Part shown: in pieces, positions 15,027 to 23,498 of the stretch
How the letters are laid out: the number at the start of each line of letters is the position of its first letter
Position numbering within the stretch: the first letter of the stretch is position 1
NCBI GenBank assembly: GCA_900197625.1
Contig: FZLS01000023.1
Location: 1 to 36,495 of the forward strand
Origin: Rhodobacteraceae bacterium Water-Bin34
Lineage (GTDB): Bacteria > Pseudomonadota > Alphaproteobacteria > Rhodobacterales > Rhodobacteraceae
Direction of reading: 5' to 3'
Length of the DNA: 36,495 bases
The notes under the pieces: model-generated
The model's input: only the letters and a program-made list of their open reading frames with translations
Database searches by the model: none
What the model was told of the DNA's origin: nothing
Position numbers and translations under genes: made by a program

Positions 15027-15407
15027 TCATTCCGAGCGTATTTTTTGTCTGAAGGGAGTATCTTTTTCGTTAGGTCTACCACACATTCTGTGGCATATAT
15101 CTAAGTCTTCGTGCCCATAATCTATCATCACTTCAATTTTATTCCAAATGATAGAGTCTTCAATATCCTCTACATTTTCAAAGTTATTTATATGCAATGC
15201 CGGATCAAATAATTGTTTGTATATTTTATGCTGTCTACTTTTGTAGCTATCTGTCCAGCAACACGGTACTATATATCCGTCTGCAGTCAATGCTCTGGTT
15301 CTTGTACCGTTCATACATTTAGGATATAAAGGACGTTGCAAGATTTTTTCCTTTCGGTATATAAGGATCGTTTGGTCCATCGAATCTGGCAGAAACATTA
15401 AGTTCAA
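15027..15407 (-). pseudogene. C-terminal SPASM part of a frameshifted radical SAM protein
   Basis: This frame continues the radical SAM gene that starts at 15939. It holds the SPASM-type cysteine cluster: KC before MNGTRTRALTADG, then VPCCWTD and CHRMCGR near the end. Residues before about position 20 of this frame are out-of-frame overlap and not real. Removing one A from the A6 run at 15344-15349 joins the two frames into a single protein of about 300 residues. It has no ribosome site of its own, so it is either dead, made by frameshifting, or split by a sequencing error. Confidence 0.7.
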
Positions 15408-15939
15408 ATATGATATTATTATCTCGTGCCATTTCTTTTGCTAATTCTATATTATCTTCGTTATAATTAAAAGCTATATATTGCCAAACAGGTTTTTTGT
15501 TTAAATGCTTTGTTGCTTCAACCATAATATTAAATAGCTTTACTCCATCTTGATTTTTGCGATATATATGACTTTGCTCTGGTAATCCATCTATTCCAAA
15601 TGTCCAATCGCAATTTGGATTTGCTTTAAAACATTCTATATACCAATTCATATCTCTATAACCAGCAGCAGTATTTACTTTTGTATCGATACCTGCTTCA
15701 TAAGTAATTTCTAAAAACTTTGCCAAATCTGGATTCATTACTACGTCACCTCTTTGTCCGCAAAATTCTATAAAGTTTGTATAATACCTAGCTATTTTTT
15801 TGAACTGATCTACCGTTAAATCGTTACCTGGAACTTTTTGTCTATTCTTTACGTACCAAGCTCTTTCACATTTATGACATTTAAGCATGCATTTATGTGA
15901 AGCATCTATTACTATTCCTCTTGTATTTCTTTCATTCAT
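15319..15939 (-). pseudogene. N-terminal part of a frameshifted radical SAM protein
   Basis: This frame starts at the ATG 15937-15939, overlapping the upstream glycosyltransferase stop by 8 bp; an ATG 15 bp earlier is less likely. The radical SAM cluster motif Cys17-x3-Cys21-x2-Cys24 (KCMLKCHKC) is intact. So are the later barrel strands, including EFCGQRGDVVMN (GxxGEP-like) and WTFGIDGLPEQSH. The frame ends seven codons after the A6 run at 15344-15349, and the missing SPASM domain continues in the +1 frame. The related gene at 18885-19940 is intact, so the pair may be paralogs. Confidence 0.72.
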
Positions 15940-17674
15940 CGAAATATAAACCAAAATTCTTAGATATAAAATGAATTACGGTAGTATCTTCTTCCTTTAT
16001 ATGGTTTTTTAGTTTTAGTAAAGCTCTTTTTCTTTCTGGTGTACCTTCAATAAACTCATGCTTATTTCCATAGAAATGTCTTGTGTGCCATTTATACCCA
16101 AGATAAAATAACGGTACGTCGTTAATTACAGTCTTATAAGACATAATAGTTTCATTATCATATCCAAACGAAGCTCTTATGTTTGGAGGATACATACTAA
16201 ACTCGTCTTCTTTTAGCTCTTTCATAGTTTCTATTACACTATCAATATCAGAAAAATAATCGATCTGTTTCATTACTTCTTTAGAAGCAAGCATAACTCC
16301 GGTATTGAATACAATGTTGTCTCCTTCTTTATCATCCTCTTGTAAAAGAGCATGAGCATTCCAGTATTTAGCTTCAGGGTTTCTAAAGTCTTTTTTATAA
16401 TTATTCAAGTAATCATTTGTTTCATCAATCTTTAACAGCTTCTTATCATCCATAATGCAACAAAAAGCAAAGTCTGCTGGAACAGTATTAAATGGAGAGT
16501 GGTAATTAATAAACACAGTATCAAAATCTACATACATTACTGTGTCGTAATCTTTAGTAAGTTTATCTAGCAACCAAACTTTATATAGATTAACTACATC
16601 GTATTCTGATAAGTCTGGAAATCTACTTTTAAACTCTTCATAATTATCATCTCTTGAGTAATGAGTATAATCTACACCAATTTTATCAGCATAGTCTCTG
16701 TGGTTATCAAGCAGTTTATCTTTATATTGATTTAATAAACGTTTAGTTATTGCACTCTTATTTTCCTCTGTATCACTATAACTCTTAGGATGATCTAAGT
16801 TATCTTCGTGTATGTCAATATGTAAAGAGAATATAGCCTTTGTTCTTTTATTAAAAAAGTGGTCAAATTGTTTATGAATAATGTGCACACACTTTCCTTT
16901 GATAGGACCTGTGCTAAAACCGTCATAAATGTTATGCCACTCATCTTCTAATATAGCATACGGTACATCATATTTTTCAAGTATATAAGAGAATATAGAC
17001 TCGTTATTTGGATAGTAAAGCGCGTTAATAAGGTTCTTTTTTGTTTTAAGAACGTTTATCTCTTGAATTGCTTCTTTCATTCTCTCAATAAATTTAATCT
17101 TTAAAATATCTTCAGATCTGCCTAACATAATACCAGTATTAATTACATGACATTCTTTACCGTCTAATAAATCTTTAGTAATAAAGTACTTTAAAATAGG
17201 ACTTCTTAATCCAACAAAACTTAATAATACCTCAGATTTTTCTCTTGAAATTATCTTGTCATCTTGGTCTTTAACATGAATACCTTTGCTTAAATCGTGT
17301 GCGTCAAAAATATTTTCATCAGTATTAAACAACACGTCTGTATCAACATATAAAACTTCGTCATACTCTTCAGCCATCTTTGCATATAAATGATGTTTGT
17401 ATAGATTAACTTTGGTGAATTCGAGTGAAGTATCTACATCAAAATCTTTCATTTCATTATGAAAAAATTTAAAATCTACGCCGATTTTATCTGCGTATTC
17501 TCTCTTATTGTCGATAAGATCATTAAAGTATTTTTTTAATAAAGCCCTTTTAGCGTTATCTGAATGGCTAGTCTTTATTACTTCGAACTGATCAAAGCCC
17601 ATTAATTCTTTATTATTGGAAGATGCATTGGTATTATCAATATCGTCGTGTATTGTAAAAATAAGTCTTTTCAT
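15932..17674 (-). CDS. Tandem-duplicated glycosyltransferase-like protein (two GT-A/GT8-like domains)
   Basis: A 580-residue cytosolic protein made of two similar halves (about 1-280 and 279-580). Each begins with a KxxIFxxHxDI segment, then a YADKIGVD stretch (60-67 and 328-335) and a hydrophobic strand ending in DxD: Asp111-Thr-Asp113 and Asp383-Phe-Asp385. NTGIML and NTGVML follow, respectively. This is the layout of retaining GT8-like enzymes that bind a nucleotide-sugar and metal at DxD. Sugar and acceptor are unknown. Overlaps at both ends place it in the fibre-linked operon (ATGA with the methyltransferase). Confidence 0.75.
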   Translation of the reverse strand: MKRLIFTIHDDIDNTNASSNNKELMGFDQFEVIKTSHSDNAKRALLKKYFNDLIDNKREYADKIGVDFKFFHNEMKDFDVDTSLEFTKVNLYKHHLYAKMAEEYDEVLYVDTDVLFNTDENIFDAHDLSKGIHVKDQDDKIISREKSEVLLSFVGLRSPILKYFITKDLLDGKECHVINTGIMLGRSEDILKIKFIERMKEAIQEINVLKTKKNLINALYYPNNESIFSYILEKYDVPYAILEDEWHNIYDGFSTGPIKGKCVHIIHKQFDHFFNKRTKAIFSLHIDIHEDNLDHPKSYSDTEENKSAITKRLLNQYKDKLLDNHRDYADKIGVDYTHYSRDDNYEEFKSRFPDLSEYDVVNLYKVWLLDKLTKDYDTVMYVDFDTVFINYHSPFNTVPADFAFCCIMDDKKLLKIDETNDYLNNYKKDFRNPEAKYWNAHALLQEDDKEGDNIVFNTGVMLASKEVMKQIDYFSDIDSVIETMKELKEDEFSMYPPNIRASFGYDNETIMSYKTVINDVPLFYLGYKWHTRHFYGNKHEFIEGTPERKRALLKLKNHIKEEDTTVIHFISKNFGLYFDE

Positions 17675-18309
17675 CGGCCTATTACCATATATCTATTATA
17701 TCTTTCAGTAGCAAGTGACTCCTTAAAAAACACTTTATTTAACTCTAACGATTTAACAAACTCTTCTAACGTATCGTGAGTATTAATGTGTGATTGTATT
17801 TCGTTATAATTATTACCTTGAAAACAAACAAGAGCTTTTTTCTTTTTAAGCATAGTCATCATCGTTATATCTTCCTGTTCCATGTGTTCTGTACTCGTGT
17901 TTATAATTAGATCAAACCATTCGATATTAGAAATCGCGAAATCTGCAGCATCTTCAATAACGAAGTGCGTATTCTTGTGCCTTATACCATCTGTTAAACT
18001 TAAAGCAAATTTCTTAGATAAAGGATCTGTATCTATATTATGAATTACTACGTTATCTGATACATATCTTCTAATGAGCAAACTTATAAGACCGTACCAT
18101 GAACCCATTATACAAATGTGTTTAACACCGCTTAAATAAGGTAATATTTCTTTAACAAGCCATTCTTTACTTTTAAATTGGTTTTCATTTACTGAGTTTA
18201 TAATATCGAAACTTCTATACAAATCTACATCAGGATCATACTTTGATTGAGTATAGATTTCTTCAATTTCTTTTAAAGCGTTTTTATAAAGCAGTTCTTT
18301 GTAGTTCAT
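17671..18309 (-). CDS. Class I SAM-dependent methyltransferase-like protein
   Basis: A 212-residue protein. A hydrophobic strand and a Gly-x-Trp-x-Gly turn (GSWYG, 69-73) stand at the motif I position. An acidic strand end (HNIDTDPLS, about 95) and FDLIINTSTEHM (about 136-147) match motifs II and IV. The substrate is unknown. It overlaps the upstream glycosyltransferase-like gene by 26 bp and is coupled to the downstream one by ATGA, so it belongs to the same modification block. Confidence 0.65.
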   Translation of the reverse strand: MNYKELLYKNALKEIEEIYTQSKYDPDVDLYRSFDIINSVNENQFKSKEWLVKEILPYLSGVKHICIMGSWYGLISLLIRRYVSDNVVIHNIDTDPLSKKFALSLTDGIRHKNTHFVIEDAADFAISNIEWFDLIINTSTEHMEQEDITMMTMLKKKKALVCFQGNNYNEIQSHINTHDTLEEFVKSLELNKVFFKESLATERYNRYMVIGR

Positions 18310-18895
18310 AATTTATTCCATTATACATATTAATCGGTGCAGTACCTTCATAAGGATTTGCTACACTGTTTACAATTCCATCATCAAATCTGTTTATATC
18401 AAAACCTTCATGAACTAAAAACCTATCAATACCTTTGTATTTACGAGTATAATAATCTTTATTAGTTAACAAGTGATCCCATATATGGGTTTGTTCGCCA
18501 GCAGTCCATGTGATTATTGAACTATTTATTGTAACGTCATAAGCGTGTTTTGCCATATACATATCTTGTTTCCAATATGAATTAAGTACAGTTAATCCAT
18601 CCCATTTTAAATAGGAAGTTGGATCTTCTTTAATATCCATATCTAAATCGAAGAATAAACATTTACCTTTGACAGGAAAGTCTGAACTAAACATAGCAAG
18701 TTTATTCCACCAAAATCTTAATTGAGGTTTTTTAAAACACGGAATGCATTCTATTTCAACTCCTAAACGATCTTCTGTATAACAGAGATATTGAGAAGAT
18801 GGAAAGTATACCATTAATTGATCTCTTAATCTATTCACATGTTCGGCGCTATACTTATCACCGTGTTTTACAAAAATAATATTTTCAGGTATCAT
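18284..18895 (-). CDS. Glycosyltransferase-like protein (DxD)
   Basis: A 203-residue protein with a strand ending in FFDLDMDI (Asp83-x-Asp85-x-Asp87), the usual nucleotide-sugar/metal site of GT-A enzymes. A W-W-N-K-L-x-M-F segment lies just before it, as in many phage-encoded small transferases. A WTAGEQTHIWDHL segment lies in the second half. It overlaps the radical SAM gene upstream by 11 bp and the methyltransferase downstream by 26 bp. Donor and acceptor are unknown. Confidence 0.7.
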   Translation of the reverse strand: MIPENIIFVKHGDKYSAEHVNRLRDQLMVYFPSSQYLCYTEDRLGVEIECIPCFKKPQLRFWWNKLAMFSSDFPVKGKCLFFDLDMDIKEDPTSYLKWDGLTVLNSYWKQDMYMAKHAYDVTINSSIITWTAGEQTHIWDHLLTNKDYYTRKYKGIDRFLVHEGFDINRFDDGIVNSVANPYEGTAPINMYNGINYELQRTAL

Positions 18896-19940
18896 GGTTT
18901 TCCCTTATTTGATGATGCTTTTGTGTTCTAGCACTACATTGTTTTTCACATTGTCTTATTGGTTTATCGCTATTAATGCTTTGCGGTAAAGTTTTTGCAA
19001 ACCATTCGCTATTAAGTATATCAGTTAGATTTGAATGAAATACGTTATACTTTTTTAAATCTTTGTTATAACCGTTAGAATATACTTCGTGGTTATTCAT
19101 TTCATTTGTTATTCCTTGTCGATGTATATAATGCGCATTAGCATGGTAACAGCAAGGCATTATTTGGCCGTCTGGATTTACAACTATTTCATTACGAGGT
19201 TTTGCCCAACGACAAATTATTTCATTGCTAAGAATATTTTTTTCTGTTCCTGCAACATAACCTTCTGGTAAAATTTCATGGTCAGCTCGTTCGAAATAAT
19301 CTTCTTTACCATTCTCATCAATAAACACATCTTTTCCGCCGTCAACTCTATGAAATCTGTCAGATATTACAAACGTATGTCTTGCAGATCCGTTATTTTT
19401 AACTAAAGCAGTTAGTTCATCCTTGTATTCTTGGTTGTGTTTAAATAAAATAGATTGAGAATGTACAATCGCGTTAGTCATAGATAAAGTTTCCATATTA
19501 GATAAAACTTTTTTTAGATCTGTAAATCTGCGATACTTACTATGCATTTCTTGGTTTATGCCGTCAACAGCAAAAACAACTTCAAGTCTATTACCGCACA
19601 TTACTCCTATATTCCACCACCAATCTTCATTTCGAATACTACCATTAGTGTCTACTGATATTGTTGTTTCGGAATTATCTATAACGTATTTGAATATCTT
19701 ATCAAGTTCTTTACACATAACAGGATCACCAAAAGTTCCACAAAACTTAAACGTATTAATATACTTTAAATCTTCTTGTGAAAATGCTTTTTGAAATGTT
19801 GCAAGATCCCATTGTACTAAAGGAAGCCAATCGACTTTACCTAAACCGTTAGTATTTGTTCTATGACATTGAGGACAGCCCGCGTTACAAAAAGTGCTGA
19901 TATCAAGAAATACCTTGATATCGCTTGGGTTCCATAACAT
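18885..19940 (-). CDS. Radical SAM/SPASM-domain enzyme
   Basis: A 351-residue protein. Cys18-x3-Cys22-x2-Cys25 (CNAGCPQC) binds the radical SAM 4Fe-4S cluster. KFCGTFGDPVM is a GGEP-like motif. The C-terminal part has ICRWAKPRNEIVVNPDG then MPCCY, and a final CEKQCSA, a SPASM cluster for auxiliary Fe-S. SPASM enzymes often modify peptides or carbohydrates; here the substrate is unknown. It is coupled by TAATG to the 185-residue gene that follows the fibre genes. Confidence 0.85.
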   Translation of the reverse strand: MLWNPSDIKVFLDISTFCNAGCPQCHRTNTNGLGKVDWLPLVQWDLATFQKAFSQEDLKYINTFKFCGTFGDPVMCKELDKIFKYVIDNSETTISVDTNGSIRNEDWWWNIGVMCGNRLEVVFAVDGINQEMHSKYRRFTDLKKVLSNMETLSMTNAIVHSQSILFKHNQEYKDELTALVKNNGSARHTFVISDRFHRVDGGKDVFIDENGKEDYFERADHEILPEGYVAGTEKNILSNEIICRWAKPRNEIVVNPDGQIMPCCYHANAHYIHRQGITNEMNNHEVYSNGYNKDLKKYNVFHSNLTDILNSEWFAKTLPQSINSDKPIRQCEKQCSARTQKHHQIRENHDT

Positions 19941-20497
19941 TATTCAGATATTGATACTGAATGTAATATTGAAAATCCCTGTACAAGGGTTTTAGCTTTT
20001 CTTATTTGCTTTTTATGTTCTTTTGACATGCCTTTGTACTTTTCATTATCTAACGCCCAAAGTTTAAATTTAAACAGACTTGAAGAGTCTTTGTTTTCAT
20101 CGATAAACTCAAACATTTCGTTATCCATGCTATAGACTTTAAGCTTTTTCTTTTCATTAAGTTCTTCGATTTGCTTTTCTAGTTCTATTTTCTTGCGTTC
20201 CAATAAAGGCGAACCAGAAAGTTCTTCTGCAAGTTCTTCAGCAAGAGTATTAACTAGATGATTAAATTGCCTACTGTGAGCTCTTTTATATTCAGAAGTT
20301 TGCTCAGCAAGTTTTTCTGCATCATAACCTTCTGCAACCAAAGCTTGATAATCTGCACTATTATCACTTACTTCAACCATGTATTTGATTTTTTCACCTT
20401 CAGGATCATTATCATAGCAGGTGTAAACGATTTCAATTAAACTGCATTCTTCATTCATATAATACGCCGCGTTGACGTTACCGCTAAATTCTGCCAT
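19940..20497 (-). CDS. Unknown phage protein with central coiled coil
   Basis: A 185-residue acidic protein. Residues about 60-120 are Glu/Lys/Leu-rich and predicted to form a coiled coil (LEKQIEELNEKKKLK). No family is recognised. It sits directly behind the fibre-like gene with its own AAAGGAA site, the place where T4-like phages often encode fibre assembly factors. An accessory or chaperone role is an inference. Confidence 0.6.
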   Translation of the reverse strand: MAEFSGNVNAAYYMNEECSLIEIVYTCYDNDPEGEKIKYMVEVSDNSADYQALVAEGYDAEKLAEQTSEYKRAHSRQFNHLVNTLAEELAEELSGSPLLERKKIELEKQIEELNEKKKLKVYSMDNEMFEFIDENKDSSSLFKFKLWALDNEKYKGMSKEHKKQIRKAKTLVQGFSILHSVSISE

Positions 20498-20509
20498 AAT
20501 ATAATTCCT

Positions 20510-21508
20510 TTAAGTGTTAGTTAATGTTGCTTTCAATGTGTGGGAAGCGTTTGTTGCTGGTGTACCGTTTGGAAATTCTTGTGTTCGATAATCAGATACA
20601 CTTACAAATCTTTGTGTATATCCAGAAGCCGATGAACCACTCAAATATGTGTCTGCCATAACAGTACCCATTGTATTGCCAGCACCGTTTAGGTTATATC
20701 TTAAAACTGAATCAAAATCTACATCGCCAGTTCCATTTACTGCTGCGTTTTGTATCATTGGTCCAAATATGTCGTCAAACATAGATAAAGACATTTCTCT
20801 TATATCGCTATTTGCATAACTCCAATATACTGGCATAAAAGCAGGTGTATTGGCTGCAGGGGTAACTTTATGTAGATAATAGTTATTAATTGTTGTAGGT
20901 TGGTCCTGAGTTTCACCAATACCGCCAGCAGTATATGCGGCTGCATCAGCTCTCGTGTCAATAAACACGGGAGTTGACGATACCAACGTTGAGCCTGACA
21001 CACTGTTTGATGTAGATATATGATACATACCACCCGAGTTTGCATCTACTGTTCCGTTTTGAATAATTGCCATTGCTGGTGCAATAAAATATTCGTAACA
21101 ATCAGTTAAATCCATAGACTGAAGATCGCCAGCAGTAGTTGTCATAACTAACGGAAATCTATGCAAGTCAGTATCAGTAGGTAATGCAGGTGGTGAACTG
21201 CTTACTGTTTGGGTAATACGAGCATAGTTTGTGCTTATGCTAGAAATATTTGGTGTATTTGCGGCAGAAGCAAAACCTCCTTGAGCAGAAGTCTGCGATG
21301 TGCTAGCTCCAGCCTGTTGTCTAACATCTGAAATAGTACCTAAATTTCCTCCAGAATTAACTACTGATAAACTAACAGTGGTATTTAAAGAATACAAATA
21401 AGCAATTCTTCTTAAAACCTGACCTTCATACGGGTCAAATGCCGTAATTGGCATATCGAGCCCAACACCAGCCCCGGTTAAATCGCCCTGTAGTAACCAA
21501 CCAGCCAT
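20510..21508 (-). CDS. Tail-fibre or virion surface-like structural protein
   Basis: A 332-residue Ser/Thr/Ala/Gly/Asn-rich protein of low charge, with long stretches typical of phage fibre and decoration proteins (for example a QQAGASTSQTSAQGGF stretch near residue 65). No enzymatic motif, signal peptide or membrane span is seen. It is coupled by TAATG to the 60-residue gene before it, and the pair is driven by a TATAAATA box. The structural assignment rests on composition and context. Confidence 0.65.
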   Translation of the reverse strand: MAGWLLQGDLTGAGVGLDMPITAFDPYEGQVLRRIAYLYSLNTTVSLSVVNSGGNLGTISDVRQQAGASTSQTSAQGGFASAANTPNISSISTNYARITQTVSSSPPALPTDTDLHRFPLVMTTTAGDLQSMDLTDCYEYFIAPAMAIIQNGTVDANSGGMYHISTSNSVSGSTLVSSTPVFIDTRADAAAYTAGGIGETQDQPTTINNYYLHKVTPAANTPAFMPVYWSYANSDIREMSLSMFDDIFGPMIQNAAVNGTGDVDFDSVLRYNLNGAGNTMGTVMADTYLSGSSASGYTQRFVSVSDYRTQEFPNGTPATNASHTLKATLTNT

Positions 21509-21690
21509 TAGCTTGCTAAACCATAAATTCTAAAAGTTTCGTTTCCTGCTGAATCTCTTATGATTAGCTTGTGATCTGCAGCTACAATTGCGCCTTGTAT
21601 TGTTGATTGAGTTGTAGCATCGACAGTTGCGATGTTCTGTAATTCTAACGCGTTTGTGATAACCACTGTAGAGCTTACTTTAATTGCCAT
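21508..21690 (-). CDS. Short fibre-linked protein, probable structural
   Basis: A 60-residue protein beginning MAIKVSSTVVI, a start common in short phage fibre-region proteins, ending in a beta-rich FRIYGLAS. The start at 21690 is preferred over an ATG 6 bp upstream because AAGGAG then has normal spacing. It is the first gene of the late fibre/modification operon. Confidence 0.65.
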   Translation of the reverse strand: MAIKVSSTVVITNALELQNIATVDATTQSTIQGAIVAADHKLIIRDSAGNETFRIYGLAS

Positions 21691-21726
21691 GTTCATCTCC
21701 TTTTCTTATTTGACTAGGCCTTGTTA

Positions 21727-21734
21727 TATTTATA
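21727..21734 (-). promoter_or_regulatory. T4-type late promoter box TATAAATA for the fibre operon
   Basis: Exact match 37 bp upstream of the first fibre gene. Together with the opposite-strand AATAAATA (21734-21741) it forms a 15-bp element that recurs in reverse orientation at 24015-24029. Confidence 0.75.
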
Positions 21735-21741
21735 ATAAATA
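21734..21741 (+). promoter_or_regulatory. Possible late-promoter variant (AATAAATA) for the EF-hand gene
   Basis: One mismatch to the late box, 50 bp upstream of the EF-hand gene, which also has a strong AGGAGAAACC ribosome site. Confidence 0.4.
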
Positions 21742-21790
21742 AGTACATTGAAGTCTTTGTTATGTTTGTTAATTGTTATAGGAGAAACCA

Positions 21791-22117
21791 ATGGCGAAGA
21801 AAACTATTGATGCAGATGCCGCAGAAGGAATGGACGTCAACGGAGACGGAAACATTTCTAAAGCAGAAATGGAAATGCATTTAGAATTTAAACGTAAAGA
21901 AATGGAAGATCAAGACGCTCAACGCGATGCTATGCGTAAAATGACTTGGTTTGCTTTAATGGGAATGTTGTTATACCCATTTGCAATCGTTCTTACGTCT
22001 TTCTTAGAATTAGATCAAGCCGCAAATATTGTCGGTGACATTGCGCCTACATATTTTGTCGCTATTTCTGCATTAGTCGCAGCATTTTTTGGTGCTGATG
22101 CTTTGAAGAAAAAATAA
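21791..22117 (+). CDS. EF-hand-containing membrane protein
   Basis: A 108-residue protein with a complete 12-residue calcium-binding loop, D-V-N-G-D-G-N-I-S-K-A-E (15-26), then a charged helix. Two transmembrane helices follow (about 50-68 and 84-104) and a short Lys tail. The topology (soluble domain plus hairpin) allows a holin-like or envelope role, but nothing proves it. It is a single-gene unit transcribed opposite to its neighbours. Confidence 0.65.
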   Translation: MAKKTIDADAAEGMDVNGDGNISKAEMEMHLEFKRKEMEDQDAQRDAMRKMTWFALMGMLLYPFAIVLTSFLELDQAANIVGDIAPTYFVAISALVAAFFGADALKKK

Positions 22118-22153
22118 AAAAAATAGGGAGGCTAACTTAATAACCTCCCTATT
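22113..22153 (-). terminator. Rho-independent terminator of the 22.2-22.6 kb gene
   Basis: A 10-bp perfect stem (AATAGGGAGG / CCTCCCTATT, 22122-22131 with 22144-22153) and a 12-nt loop are followed on the minus strand by a run of about eight T. The T-tract overlaps the stop of the plus-strand EF-hand gene. Confidence 0.88.
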
Positions 22154-22205
22154 ACTCCACCTTCTAGTAGTGCTTTGGCTGTGTGTTACACCTCTCCACG
22201 CTACA

Positions 22206-22613
22206 CTATGCGCATTCGTAACTTTCGTACTTGACGATAGCTAACAAATCTTTAATTAATTGTCTACCGTAAGAAGTAAATAAAACTCCTTGTTGCCAAA
22301 CAAAATGCTCAACATCTTGCTCGTGGTAGAATGTTTCTTGATCAGAGATCCAACGTAAAGCTGTTTTACGATCACCTGCGCCGATATTCATAACGTCTGT
22401 AATACGATCTTCGAATTTTACGATATCACGCTCTTCTTGAGCTTTTGATTCGATCATTTGAATTTCATTAACACGTGCGTACTCGTCCCAAATTGTTTGC
22501 TTTTGATTTGGAGAAAGTGTATTCCACTCTTCCATATAAGCTTGAGTTGGGCGAACTCCATAAACTTCTTTGTGGAAGTCTGAGATACAGTCGTCTGAAT
22601 AATCATATGCCAT
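22206..22613 (-). CDS. Small phage protein, unknown (early-type promoter)
   Basis: A 135-residue acidic helical protein starting MAYDYSDDCISDFHKEVYG; the DFHKxxYGxRP segment recurs in small marine phage proteins of unknown function. The start at 22613 gives AAAGGAAA normal spacing, and an ATG 6 bp upstream is too close. A sigma70-like promoter precedes it and an intrinsic terminator follows, so it is a monocistronic early-type gene. Confidence 0.7.
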   Translation of the reverse strand: MAYDYSDDCISDFHKEVYGVRPTQAYMEEWNTLSPNQKQTIWDEYARVNEIQMIESKAQEERDIVKFEDRITDVMNIGAGDRKTALRWISDQETFYHEQDVEHFVWQQGVLFTSYGRQLIKDLLAIVKYESYECA

Positions 22614-22643
22614 TTTCATTTTCCTTTGTTTTATCTAAGAATC

Positions 22644-22672
22644 AGTATAACGGATTATTGGGAAGTTGTAAA
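22644..22672 (-). promoter_or_regulatory. Sigma70-like promoter
   Basis: TTTACA (22667-22672), a 17-bp spacer and TATACT (22644-22649), about 30 bp before the start of the downstream gene. Confidence 0.75.
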
Positions 22673-22679
22673 CAGCTAA

Positions 22680-23060
22680 TTAAGCTGCTACAACTTGTAA
22701 TTCAGTAACTTCTTCGAAACCGAAGTCAGCTACTACCCAAACGATATTGTTTTCGTCGATTACGATGTCACCCACTGAAAGTGAATGCTTACGATCAAGG
22801 CGCTCTATCGCAGTTTCTGGACCGATATTAGAAATTTCGAATACATGCTCAAGATCTGATGCAGTGATATTTGCAACGTGAGTGTACAAACCACCGAAAA
22901 AAGCGTCTGCTGCAAGATCTTGAACTGTTGAATTAACAAGAGTAGGAAACTGCATATCGCGACTAGCTTTTAGCTTAGGAGCTACAGCGTAATCTTCAGT
23001 TTTGTTGAAAGCATCGATTTCTTCTGATGTAGTGCGGATTTGAAAAATTTGATATTTCAT
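22680..23060 (-). CDS. Small phage protein, possibly YodL-like
   Basis: A 126-residue soluble protein. Residues about 95-115 (HSLSVGDIVIDENNIVWVVADFG, split here as a SLSVGD motif followed by a beta hairpin) resemble the YodL-type domain found in phage and plasmid proteins. The role is unknown. It lies behind a promoter and leader that are nearly duplicated at 35.7 kb, which suggests a shared early expression programme. The ribosome site is a weak AGAGAGA. Confidence 0.6.
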   Translation of the reverse strand: MKYQIFQIRTTSEEIDAFNKTEDYAVAPKLKASRDMQFPTLVNSTVQDLAADAFFGGLYTHVANITASDLEHVFEISNIGPETAIERLDRKHSLSVGDIVIDENNIVWVVADFGFEEVTELQVVAA

Positions 23061-23066
23061 TTTGTT

Positions 23067-23111
23067 TCTCTCTGTGTTTGTTTCTATAACCTTTATACAG
23101 AATCATTACAG
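23067..23111 (-). repeat. 45-bp promoter/leader repeat, copy 1
   Basis: Identical over 45 bp to 35684-35728. It covers part of the spacer, the -10 and the leader up to an AGAGAGA ribosome-site-like end. Confidence 0.9.
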
Positions 23112-23120
23112 TGATGTAAA
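23092..23120 (-). promoter_or_regulatory. Sigma70-like promoter
   Basis: TTTACA (23115-23120), a 17-bp spacer and TATAAA (23092-23097), about 35 bp upstream of the YodL-like gene. Confidence 0.78.
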
Positions 23121-23144
23121 CAGTTAATTTGCAATTAAATGAAA

Positions 23145-23498
23145 TTAATTTCCAGTTGCTGGAGTTAAACCTGGTGCTTGAGTCATACCAGATTGAGTAT
23201 TTCCAACACCAGAACCGTGAGATGGATCACCATCATCTAAATTAGGTCTCGCAGCAGCTGCAGCATCAAGATCAGCTTGAGTTTGTAAAGAATCAAATGA
23301 AGCTCTGTATCTAAACGATGAACCTTCTCTTCCTGTGTCTGTGATGTATACTAATCCAATCAAATTATTATCTGTCATAATATTATAACATGCTTCGTCT
23401 GAAGCATTAATTTGCTCAAAATTAGCAGCTGTTACAGCGAACGTCATGCTAGCATTTGTAGCCATAGTATTTAATTCTTCTAAAGTAAAATTTTCCAT
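23145..23498 (-). CDS. Unknown protein with disordered C-terminus
   Basis: A 117-residue protein. The N-terminal 80 residues look folded. Residues 81-117 are a Gly/Ser/Thr/Pro-rich low-complexity tail. No family is recognised. Its ATG overlaps the nuclease stop (TAATG), so it is co-translated with the nuclease. Confidence 0.55.
   Translation of the reverse strand: MENFTLEELNTMATNASMTFAVTAANFEQINASDEACYNIMTDNNLIGLVYITDTGREGSSFRYRASFDSLQTQADLDAAAAARPNLDDGDPSHGSGVGNTQSGMTQAPGLTPATGN

Noticed and set aside
15185-15192. TATAAATA on the minus strand
   Set aside because: It lies inside the SPASM part of the split radical SAM gene, about 240 bp from the next start, and the binding-protein gene already has a good promoter. 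Probably chance in AT-rich coding DNA.
22154-22205. A tRNA or small RNA after the 22.2 kb gene
   Set aside because: No cloverleaf or conserved T-arm could be formed; it looks like a plain 3' untranslated stretch before the terminator.
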